The notes under the pieces are model-generated. The model saw nothing but the letters and a program-made list of their open reading frames with translations, was not told the origin of the DNA and made no database searches. From an uncultured Slackia sp. (lineage in GTDB: Bacteria; Actinomycetota; Coriobacteriia; Coriobacteriales; Eggerthellaceae), in NCBI GenBank assembly GCA_937895975.1, contig CALBLG010000090.1:1-15706 (forward strand): 15,706 bases of DNA, given 5' to 3'. Both the position numbers and the translations under genes were made by a program. Shown in pieces: positions 1 to 5,932 of this stretch. Positions within the stretch are counted from its first letter, which is position 1. Each line of letters starts with the position of its first letter.

Positions 1-217
1 GGCCGCCATTGGGCTTATGGATGGCACGAAGGGTATCGGGGTATTTCGCCCGCCACGCATCGGCAATTTCGGCGGTATTGTCTTTTGTGGAGCCGTCGTC
101 GACGATGAGAATCTCGATATCGCCCTTGCCCTCGTCGCATGCGAGCAGCGACTCGATGCATGTATCCATGTAGGCGGCAGAGTTATAGCAAGGAACGGCG
201 AAAGAAATGGTCTTCAT
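1..217 (-). CDS. Family 2 glycosyltransferase, N-terminal part (cut by window edge)
   Basis: This is the first 72 codons of a gene that reads out of the left edge of the window. The ATG at 217 follows a GGAAGGG ribosome binding site at 8-nt spacing. The protein opens with a beta strand and the nucleotide-sugar binding signature of GT-A glycosyltransferases, MKTISFAVPCYNSAAYMDTC, followed by a second strand ending in ILIVDDGS. The paired Asp at residues 40-41 belong to the site that binds UDP-sugar and metal in family GT2. The last visible residues (HKPNGG) match the K-x-N-GG turn common in this family. Such enzymes transfer sugars onto lipid carriers, polysaccharides or proteins at the cytoplasmic face of the membrane. 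The acceptor cannot be told from this fragment. The gene is divergent from pta and there is no sign that the two are related in function. Confidence 0.88.
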   Translation of the reverse strand, partial: MKTISFAVPCYNSAAYMDTCIESLLACDEGKGDIEILIVDDGSTKDNTAEIADAWRAKYPDTLRAIHKPNGG

Positions 218-458
218 GCAGTGATCCCTTCCGAGGCCGATCGGCCTGGCAGCGTATCTATATCGACCGTGCGAAACGCGCTCGACATGCGCCTTTCGCA
301 CCAGCGATACCCAAACAGTCGCAATTATACGCAAGCTCGCGAAACCGCTGCGTGCCCCGCCGCTCATCCTATGAAATCACCAGAATGGAGAAAGCTCCGC
401 CGCGCATGAGCTTCCTGCATTATCATGGCAACGTATGAGTCTAGAGAAAGGACGCTGC
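218..458. other. Divergent intergenic region, glycosyltransferase / pta
   Basis: This 241-bp gap separates two divergent genes and holds no credible coding sequence. It contains the minus-strand TATAAT at 324-329 and, near pta, a 10-nt direct repeat: ATGGCAACGT occurs at 425-434 and again at the real pta start, 459-468. I could not identify a clear plus-strand promoter for pta. Confidence 0.5.
324..329 (-). promoter_or_regulatory. Candidate -10 box for the glycosyltransferase gene
   Basis: On the minus strand the hexamer reads TATAAT, a perfect sigma-A -10 match, about 105 nt upstream of the start codon at 217. No convincing TTGACA-like -35 is present at 16-18 nt. The call therefore rests on the -10 alone and on its position in the divergent gap between this gene and pta. 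Confidence 0.35.
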
Positions 459-1448
459 ATGGCAACGTTTCTGAGCACCATGATCGACCGAGCAAAGGCC
501 GACAAGAAGACCATCGTTTTGCCCGAAGGCAACGACGACCGCATCCTCGAAGCCGCCGAAAAGGCTCTCGAGCAGGGATTGGCGAACATCGTGATCGTCG
601 GCAAGCCCGAAGAAATCGCAGCCAAAGGCTACAAGCTCGAAGGCGCCACCGTCATCGACAACGCCCAAGGCGAGCTGCGCCAGGAAATGGCTGACGCGTT
701 TTACGAACTGCGCAAGAGCAAAGGCGTCACTCCAGAAGAGGCCCTGGCCCAAATGGACGACGTCATGTATTTCGGCACCATGTTTTTGAAAACCGGCCAC
801 GCCGACGGCCTGGTCGGCGGTGCATGCCATGCCACCAAAGACGTGCTGCACCCGGCGCTGCGCATCATAAAAACCGCTCCAGGCAGCAAGCTGGTAAGCT
901 CGTTTTTCGTGATGGAAGTTCCGAATTGCGAATACGGCGATGCAGGTACGTTCATGTTCAGCGACTGCGCCGTATGCATTCAGCCCAATGCCGAAGACCT
1001 CTCTGAAATTGCCGTATCGACGGCAAAGTCGTACGAGAAGCTCCTGGGTGCCGAACCTCGCGTGGCCATGCTGTCGCATTCAAGCTACGGCTCGGTGAAA
1101 GACGACGATACCCAGAAAGTCGTCGAAGCCCTGGCCTTGGCAAAGCAGAAGGCGCCGGAATATTCTATCGACGGCGAGCTGCAGGCCGATGCGGCCCTGG
1201 TTCCCAGCGTTGCGGCCAGCAAAGCCCCCAACTCCCCCGTCGCTGGCAAGGCGAACGTTCTGGTGTTCCCCGACCTTGACGCGGCGAACATCGGCTACAA
1301 GCTGGTGCAGCGCCTCGCGAAAGCCGAGGCGTACGGCCCCATCACCCAAGGATTGGGTGCTCCAATGAACGACTTGTCGCGCGGATGCTCCGCCGACGAC
1401 GTTTTGGGCGTTATCGCCATCACCGCCGTTCAGGCGCAACAGGCGTAA
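459..1448 (+). CDS. pta: Phosphate acetyltransferase
   Basis: The enzyme converts acetyl-CoA and phosphate to acetyl phosphate and CoA in the cytoplasm, the first step of acetate formation; AckA, encoded just downstream on the opposite strand, does the second. The 329-residue protein has the length of the single-domain PTA_PTB enzymes (Bacillus/Methanosarcina type), without the long N-terminal domains of the E. coli form. Visible family motifs are LPEGNDDRI (21-29), GLVGGACHATKD (117-128), FSDCAV.IQPNAEDL (167-181), RVAMLSHSSYGSV (201-213) and, near the C-terminus, PITQGLGAPMNDLSRG. The ATG at 459 was chosen over the in-frame ATG at 435 because AAAGGA lies 7 nt before 459, whereas 435 has no ribosome binding site. 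An intrinsic terminator follows 24 nt after the stop codon. A related phosphotransbutyrylase is possible in principle, but the adjacent ackA favours Pta. Confidence 0.95.
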   Translation: MATFLSTMIDRAKADKKTIVLPEGNDDRILEAAEKALEQGLANIVIVGKPEEIAAKGYKLEGATVIDNAQGELRQEMADAFYELRKSKGVTPEEALAQMDDVMYFGTMFLKTGHADGLVGGACHATKDVLHPALRIIKTAPGSKLVSSFFVMEVPNCEYGDAGTFMFSDCAVCIQPNAEDLSEIAVSTAKSYEKLLGAEPRVAMLSHSSYGSVKDDDTQKVVEALALAKQKAPEYSIDGELQADAALVPSVAASKAPNSPVAGKANVLVFPDLDAANIGYKLVQRLAKAEAYGPITQGLGAPMNDLSRGCSADDVLGVIAITAVQAQQA

Positions 1449-1472
1449 GCTCAGGGTTTTGCAGTTTTCTTG

Positions 1473-1499
1473 AGAGCCGCTTTTGCGGCTCTTTTTATT
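1473..1499 (+). terminator. Intrinsic terminator of pta
   Basis: A perfect 8-bp stem AGAGCCGC / GCGGCTCT (1473-1480 with 1485-1492) encloses a TTTT loop. It is followed at once by a T-rich run (TTTTTATT with its first T's overlapping the stem end). It lies 24 nt after the pta stop and directly before the first palindromic element. Confidence 0.9.
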
Positions 1500-1511
1500 G
1501 GGAATTGCCCT

Positions 1512-1581
1512 GCGGGCAGGCTGGTATCCCTGGTCTTCACAACGTTCCAGGCGTTCAGACCAGGGATACCAGCCTGCCCGC
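1512..1581 (+). repeat. Palindromic hairpin element, copy 1
   Basis: This is a 25-bp perfect inverted repeat (1512-1536 with 1557-1581) around a 20-nt centre. The centre itself contains a 4-bp stem, AACG (1541-1544) with CGTT (1552-1555), closing a 7-nt loop. The inner part of the stem and the centre, from ATCCC through the loop to GGGAT, recur in inverted orientation in copy 2 at 1715-1780. The outer arm, GCGGGCAGGCTGGT, is not shared with copy 2. No T-run follows, so it does not look like a simple terminator; pta already has one 13 nt before it. The function is unknown. I do not recognise a named family. Confidence 0.9.
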
Positions 1582-1714
1582 CGTGAGGTCTACGCTGTTT
1601 CAATAAAGCGAAATTACAGCTCAGTGCGACTATTGCAAAAAAACAGCCAAATCCTTGAGCCATGCCAAAAAAATCTTGCAAGAAGCGCTTGTCAGAAACG
1701 ACCCAACAACGAAA

Positions 1715-1780
1715 CGAGGGGCCGCATTCCTTGGTCTGAACGCCTGAAACGTTGTGAAGACCAAGGGATGCGGCCCCTCG
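1715..1780 (-). repeat. Palindromic hairpin element, copy 2 (inverted)
   Basis: A 23-bp stem (1715-1737 with 1758-1780) with a single G.T-type mismatch encloses a 20-nt centre. That centre is the reverse complement of the copy 1 centre with one base changed, in the 7-nt terminal loop; the inner AACG/CGTT stem is intact. The outer arm, CGAGGGGCCGCAT, differs from copy 1 but is fully self-complementary. Beside the core this copy has one more base pair than copy 1 (TTGGTCT against TGGTCT), with the matching base added on the other arm. It begins 20 nt downstream of the ackA stop. No other ackA terminator is visible, so it may also serve to end or protect that transcript. Confidence 0.9.
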
Positions 1781-1800
1781 TGCATGGGGCGAAAACGCGA

Positions 1801-3009
1801 TTACTTCTTCAATCCAGAGACGATATTCAAAGTATCCTGAGCAATCATGAACTCCTCGTTCGTGGGGATAACGATGATTTTCACCGGGGAATCGTCGCGC
1901 GAAATGAAGCGCTCTTTGCCGTGATAGTCGCGGCGGTTCTTCTCTTGGTCGAGGACAATGCCGAGCGGCTGCAGGCCCGCAAACACGATGCGGCGCATGC
2001 GGTCGCAGTTCTCGCCAACGCCAGCCGTAAGCACGATAGCGTCACAACCGGCCATCTCAACCAGATATTGGCCCAAATACTTGCGAATAGAGTGTGCGTA
2101 CATGTCATATGCGAGCATCGCGCGCTCGTTGCCAGCCTCGGCGCCCTTGCGCACGTCTCGCATATCGTTGCTGATGCCCGAAACTCCCAACAGGCCCGAT
2201 TTTTTGTTCATGAGCTCGTTGATCTGCGGAGGCGTGAGGTCTTCCGCCTCTTCCAAAAAGGGAATGATGGCTGGGTCGATGGCGCCGCAACGCGTGCCCA
2301 TCATAAGCCCGTCAAGCGGCGTGAAGCCCATCGACGTGTCCACGGCAATGCCATGGTCGACGGCAGAAATGGAACACCCATTGCCCAGATGGCAGGTGAT
2401 GATTTTCAAATCTTCCAGCGGCTGGCCCATAAGCGCGGCGCAACGCTGCGCGATATAGCGATGCGAGGTGCCATGCGCGCCGTATTTGCGAATCTGGTGT
2501 TTCTCGCACAGCTCGTACGGCAACGGGTACATGTATGCCGAAGGCGGCAGCGATTGGAAGAACGACGTGTCGAACACCGCAACCTGCGGCATATCGGGCG
2601 CCATGGTTTGGCATACATTGATGCATTTAAGCGCGGGCGGGTTATGCAGCGGCGCAAGCGTGCACAGGCTTTCAATCTTCTTAATGACATCGGGAGTAAT
2701 GAGCACCGATGAATCGAAATAGTTGCCGCCATGCACGATGCGATGTCCGATGGCATCGATCTCGTTGATTGAATGAATGGTAGAGCGGTCGCTATGGCAC
2801 AATGCATCGAACACGACGGCCAGAGCCTCTTCGTGGTCGGCCATGTATTGCGCGAAGATGCGTTCGTCCTTGTCGGCTCCGTGCTTGATGTAAGAATCTT
2901 TGCTACCGACACGCTCGCACAAACCCTTCGCGAGCATTTTATTATTTTCGGTGTCGATGAGCTGGTACTTCAGCGACGACGAGCCGGCGTTGATGACGAG
3001 AATTTTCAC
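1801..3009 (-). CDS. ackA: Acetate kinase
   Basis: It transfers the phosphate of acetyl phosphate to ADP, giving acetate and ATP, in the cytoplasm; this is the energy-yielding step after Pta. The 402-residue length is normal for the ASKHA-fold acetate kinases. The N-terminal VINAGSSSLKYQL carries Asn7, Ser10 and Ser12 of the phosphate-binding loop. HRIVHGG, FDTSFF (catalytic Asp near 148), RKYGAHGTSH, HLGNGCS, GTRCGAIDP and the C-terminal TAGVGEN and IPTNEE motifs are all intact. The start is GTG at 3009, preceded by a weak GGGGGAA ribosome binding site. It lies only 25 nt behind the HIT gene on the same strand, so the two are probably co-transcribed. It is convergent with pta rather than downstream of it in one operon. 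A palindromic element lies 20 nt beyond its stop. Confidence 0.97.
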   Translation of the reverse strand: MKILVINAGSSSLKYQLIDTENNKMLAKGLCERVGSKDSYIKHGADKDERIFAQYMADHEEALAVVFDALCHSDRSTIHSINEIDAIGHRIVHGGNYFDSSVLITPDVIKKIESLCTLAPLHNPPALKCINVCQTMAPDMPQVAVFDTSFFQSLPPSAYMYPLPYELCEKHQIRKYGAHGTSHRYIAQRCAALMGQPLEDLKIITCHLGNGCSISAVDHGIAVDTSMGFTPLDGLMMGTRCGAIDPAIIPFLEEAEDLTPPQINELMNKKSGLLGVSGISNDMRDVRKGAEAGNERAMLAYDMYAHSIRKYLGQYLVEMAGCDAIVLTAGVGENCDRMRRIVFAGLQPLGIVLDQEKNRRDYHGKERFISRDDSPVKIIVIPTNEEFMIAQDTLNIVSGLKK

Positions 3010-3034
3010 GTGGTTCCCCCGTGTTGTTTCTTAC

Positions 3035-3379
3035 TTAGAGAGCCGGAGAGCCGGAGTTCATGGGCGCACCACCCAGAACGTGGACATGGATGTGATGCAC
3101 CGACTGCTGCGCGTCATCGCCCGTGTTCACGATCACGCGATAGCCCGACTTGTCGATTCCCTTGATTTCGGCGATTTTCTTCACCGTATTGAACAGGTGG
3201 CCCATCAAGTCGTCGGGCAAACCGGCGCCGATGTTATCGAAATGCTGCTTGGGAATGATGAGCGTATGCACCGGCATCTGCGGCGCGAGGTCGTCGAACG
3301 CGATGACTTGGTCGTCTTCGTACACGATGGTCGAAGGAATCTCGCCCGCGGCGATTTTGCAGAATACGCAGTCGGTCAT
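3035..3379 (-). CDS. HIT family (histidine triad) nucleotide-binding protein, HinT-like
   Basis: This 114-residue protein is of the HIT/Hint type, small cytoplasmic hydrolases of nucleoside phosphoramidates and adenylated lysine. The histidine triad HIHVHVLGG starts at His96 (His96, His98, His100), with the catalytic central His present. The N-terminal MTDCVFCKI has the Cys4/Cys7 pair that binds zinc in many members. IPKQHF and NTGDDAQQSVHH are also typical. The ATG at 3379 has AAAGG about 12 nt upstream, rather far; an ATG at -7 is out of frame. The gene follows xseB after 78 nt and precedes ackA by 25 nt. Its physiological substrate cannot be read from the sequence. Confidence 0.93.
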   Translation of the reverse strand: MTDCVFCKIAAGEIPSTIVYEDDQVIAFDDLAPQMPVHTLIIPKQHFDNIGAGLPDDLMGHLFNTVKKIAEIKGIDKSGYRVIVNTGDDAQQSVHHIHVHVLGGAPMNSGSPAL

Positions 3380-3457
3380 AAGACATGCTGCCTTTCTCGC
3401 GCGATATGGGCGCGAATCGGATTACGCGTTTCAGTGTAGTGCAAAAAGCACCCGACC

Positions 3458-3709
3458 TTACGAAAGAGTCGTGTCAGTGGTCGCATCATCGGCGGGAGCG
3501 TCAAGCTGCCCCATCAGAACGTCCACCTTCTGCTGCGCATTGGTGAGGCGCGCCTGCAAGTCGGCCAGCAGCGCAACGCCGCGCTCATAAGCTTTCAAGC
3601 TATCCTCGAGCTCAAGCGTATTGCTCTCGAGCGTGCTCACCGTGCGATCGAGCTCGGCCATGGCCTCGCGAAACGACAGTTCCGAAATATCCTTCTGTTC
3701 TTCGGCCAT
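3458..3709 (-). CDS. xseB: Exodeoxyribonuclease VII small subunit
   Basis: XseB is the small helical subunit of exonuclease VII. Several copies bind the coiled-coil stalk of XseA to form the enzyme that degrades single-stranded DNA from both ends. The 83-residue protein has the family core SFREAMAELDRTVSTLES (about 12-29) followed by LELEDSLKAYERGVALL. This is a two-helix hairpin of normal length, with a short acidic tail after residue 70. Its ATG at 3709 starts 2 nt after the xseA stop. The ribosome binding site AAAGGGG lies inside the last xseA codons, so translation is probably coupled and sets the subunit ratio. Confidence 0.95.
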   Translation of the reverse strand: MAEEQKDISELSFREAMAELDRTVSTLESNTLELEDSLKAYERGVALLADLQARLTNAQQKVDVLMGQLDAPADDATTDTTLS

Positions 3710-3711
3710 TG

Positions 3712-5142
3712 CTAGCCCCTTTCAACGTTTTTCACGGAATCGACGGTTGCGGAAATCACGCCGTCGGCGACCGACACCTCCAGCGCATCTCCCGGGTTCA
3801 CCGATGAGACATGCTTCACGATGGCCCCATTACCATCGCGCGCAACGGCATAGCCGCGAGACAGAATGGCGAGGGGCGACAAGTCGTGCAATCGACCCGC
3901 CCTAAGCGCCACCTGGTGCGAAGGCCCCACCAACAGCTTCGTCGACACCTCGCGAAGCCGATCGCGCTGCGCCGACAGCCGCAACGCATCGCGCTCGAGC
4001 AACGTAGCTGACGCCCGAAAACGCGATTCGCTTGCAGCGAGCCGCGTCGCAGCGTTCTGCAATATCGCGGGACGAACCGCCAACCGGGCGGCATAGGCCG
4101 ATAGCCTCGCGCGGTCGCGCTGAATGCTTGCGGGCAAAGCCCGACCAAGGCGGTCGTGATACATGTCGAGCGAAATTAGATCGTTAGCAAACATCGAGCG
4201 CGGATCCTTGAAGACGGGCCTCGACGCATAGCGTTCCAGCCGCAGGGCCGCATTCTGAAGCAGCTGTTCCTGGCGACGCGCCATCGCCTCGCCCTGGTTT
4301 CGCACGTATTCCAGAAGTTGCAACGTGGGCACCGTCACCGCCTCGGCAGCGCCTGTGGGAGTCGAGGCGCGCAGATCGCCCACCAAGTCGGCGATCGTGG
4401 TATCGGGCTCGTGGCCGATGCCCGTCACCACGGGAATGGGACATTTCACGATGGCACGGGCGAGGTTCTCGTCATTGAACGGCATGAGGTCTTCGTAGCT
4501 GCCGCCGCCGCGCACGAGCAGAATCACCTCGACGCGCGCCCGGTAGCACGCGCGCATGCCCTCGATCATATGCTGCGGAGCCGCGGCGCCTTCAACGGGA
4601 ACGCCCGCGACGTACACATGCGCCAAAGGAAAACGACGGCGCGTCGTGCGCAACACGTCGTGGATGGCGTCGCCGCGCGGAGAGGTGACCACACCGATTT
4701 TCATCGGGTACGGCGGCACGGGGACCTTGCGACGAGGGTCCATGAGCCCTTCCGCCTCGAGCTTCGCCGCAAGCTGGGCAACCTGTTGGCGCAGCACGCC
4801 TTCGCCGGCCAAGGAAACAGCGAACACTTGAAAATGCATGCGGCCTTTTTTGGGATACAGCGAAAAACGCCCGACCAGCTCCACGACCATGCCCACTTCG
4901 AGCTTCACGCCGCATTTCGCGTAACGGTCGCGCCACATTTGGCACGGCAAGGTGCCATTTTCGTCTTTCAAGGTGAAGTAGGCGTTCGCGTAGCCGCTCT
5001 TCACGTTGACTTCCGACACCTCGCCGAGCACGCGCAGCTTGCACCCCTCGAGCGCGCCTTTGGCTACATCGAGCGCCTGGGTTACGCTGAGCGGCTTTTT
5101 CTCGTCCTCGGCTTCGGCCGAGTTCACCTGCGACGCGAGCAT
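3712..5142 (-). CDS. xseA: Exodeoxyribonuclease VII large subunit
   Basis: This is the catalytic subunit of exonuclease VII, which trims single-stranded DNA during mismatch repair and recombination and clears DNA-protein crosslinks. The 476 residues show an N-terminal OB fold (about 18-115). The catalytic domain has IGVVTSPRGDAIHD (149-162), VRGGGSYEDLMPFNDENLA (210-228) and VVTGIGHEPDTTIADLVGD (238-256). A long Arg/Leu/Ala-rich coiled coil (about 275-440) and a C-terminal segment containing ILSRGYAVA follow. The ATG at 5142 lies 6 nt after the stop of the upstream peptidase gene, and its GGAGGA ribosome binding site overlaps that gene's last codons. Both its upstream and downstream neighbours thus look translationally coupled. 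The last 18 nt overlap the ribosome binding site of xseB. Confidence 0.96.
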   Translation of the reverse strand: MLASQVNSAEAEDEKKPLSVTQALDVAKGALEGCKLRVLGEVSEVNVKSGYANAYFTLKDENGTLPCQMWRDRYAKCGVKLEVGMVVELVGRFSLYPKKGRMHFQVFAVSLAGEGVLRQQVAQLAAKLEAEGLMDPRRKVPVPPYPMKIGVVTSPRGDAIHDVLRTTRRRFPLAHVYVAGVPVEGAAAPQHMIEGMRACYRARVEVILLVRGGGSYEDLMPFNDENLARAIVKCPIPVVTGIGHEPDTTIADLVGDLRASTPTGAAEAVTVPTLQLLEYVRNQGEAMARRQEQLLQNAALRLERYASRPVFKDPRSMFANDLISLDMYHDRLGRALPASIQRDRARLSAYAARLAVRPAILQNAATRLAASESRFRASATLLERDALRLSAQRDRLREVSTKLLVGPSHQVALRAGRLHDLSPLAILSRGYAVARDGNGAIVKHVSSVNPGDALEVSVADGVISATVDSVKNVERG

Positions 5143-5148
5143 AGGGCG

Positions 5149-5841
5149 CTATTCCTCCGAGCGCGTGGAGAGCACCATATAAATAAGCTGCAGCAGAGAG
5201 GTGAGCGCGGCGGCGACATAGGTGAGGGCGCACGCGCGCAGCACGTTGGACGCTCCCGCGAGCTCGGCGCCGTTCATGCCCGATGCCTTCAAATACTGCA
5301 GGCCGCGACGCGACGCATCGAATTCGACAGGCAGCGTGACCAGCTGGAACAGCAGCGTCGCAGCGAACATGATAATGGCGATTTTAATGAACACGCCGCC
5401 AGCGGCGCCCGCGAACAAGCCGATCATGAAAATGATGATCCAGGCGTTCGAGCACAGGTTCACGACGGGCACCAAGGCGCTGCGGAACTTCATGAAGCCG
5501 TAGCCCTCGGCGTGCTGCGTGGCGTGGCCCATCTCGTGCACGGCGGTAGCCACGGCCGTGATGGAAGTGGTGTTGTACGCATCGGGATCGAGCGTTACGG
5601 AGTTCGTACGCGGATCGAAAAAGTCTTGGCTCGGACCGCCATGGTGCACTTCGACGTTGGAAATGCCCTTGTCGAAGCTCATTTTGCGAGCCATCTGCGC
5701 ACCCGTAACGTTGAACGAGCACGGAATCTTCTGATATTTATGCAGCTGGGTGGTGACATACCATTGCGCGCCGCCGCCGATAATCAGCGTAAGCACCATA
5801 ACGGCGATGTAGAGGCCCATATCGTTTCCGACCATAATCAT
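5149..5841 (-). CDS. YugP-like membrane zinc metallopeptidase
   Basis: This 230-residue membrane protein belongs to the neutral zinc metallopeptidase family typified by B. subtilis YugP. A first membrane helix covers about 9-27. The active site VHEMGHATQH contains the HEXXH signature (His102, Glu103, His106). It is followed by hydrophobic segments at about 122-143, 145-170 and 203-225. Glu173 in PVEFDASRRG is a reasonable third metal ligand. The start was set at the ATG at 5841, which has AAGGA 11 nt upstream; a longer frame back to 5889 would cover the proposed promoter and lacks a ribosome binding site. It lies upstream of xseA with a 6-nt gap, yet no functional link to exonuclease VII is known to me. 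Its substrate is unknown. Confidence 0.88.
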   Translation of the reverse strand: MIMVGNDMGLYIAVMVLTLIIGGGAQWYVTTQLHKYQKIPCSFNVTGAQMARKMSFDKGISNVEVHHGGPSQDFFDPRTNSVTLDPDAYNTTSITAVATAVHEMGHATQHAEGYGFMKFRSALVPVVNLCSNAWIIIFMIGLFAGAAGGVFIKIAIIMFAATLLFQLVTLPVEFDASRRGLQYLKASGMNGAELAGASNVLRACALTYVAAALTSLLQLIYMVLSTRSEE

Positions 5842-5901
5842 AGTTGCATCATTCCTTATGTGGCGCCCGCAGGCGCGTCGTGCCGGCAAAGCCGATGTTA
5901 C

Positions 5902-5931
5902 GTTGCGGATATTTTAGCGAACGGAAGTTTG
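5902..5931 (-). promoter_or_regulatory. Candidate promoter for the peptidase-xseA-xseB run
   Basis: On the minus strand, TTGGCT followed after an 18-nt spacer by TAAAAT (5 of 6 matches to TATAAT) lies in the gap just after the rnd stop. It would give a leader of about 55 nt. That leader contains a 5-bp hairpin, GCGCC / GGCGC (5863-5876), shortly before the ribosome binding site. The -35 is only a 4 of 6 match, so this is tentative. Read-through from rnd is equally possible, as no terminator is visible. Confidence 0.35.
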
Positions 5932-5932
5932 C

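Larger units (their letters stand above)
1449..1800. other. Convergent pta/ackA intergenic region
   Basis: The 352-bp gap holds the pta terminator (1473-1499) and the two inverted palindromic elements (1512-1581 and 1715-1780), 133 bp apart. The stretch between the elements (1582-1714) is more A-rich than the surrounding genes, with two runs of seven A's near 1639 and 1669. I see no gene in it. The short open frames crossing the gap simply read through the palindromes and have no ribosome binding site. Confidence 0.7.

Noticed and set aside
435..458. Upstream ATG of pta at 435
   Set aside because: There is no ribosome binding site; AAAGGA correctly spaced before 459 and the usual Pta N-terminus favour 459.
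1451..1681. A 76-codon minus-strand frame across the pta/ackA gap
   Set aside because: It reads through the pta terminator and palindrome 1, lacks a ribosome binding site, and its sequence is explained by the repeat.
1512..1780. CRISPR array or insertion sequence as an explanation of the palindromes
   Set aside because: There are only two copies, in opposite orientation, with no regular spacers, no transposase frame and no target-site duplication that I can see.
3430..3457. Possible terminator after xseB (GTGC-TTTTT-GCAC)
   Set aside because: The stem is only 4 bp and no T-run follows it.
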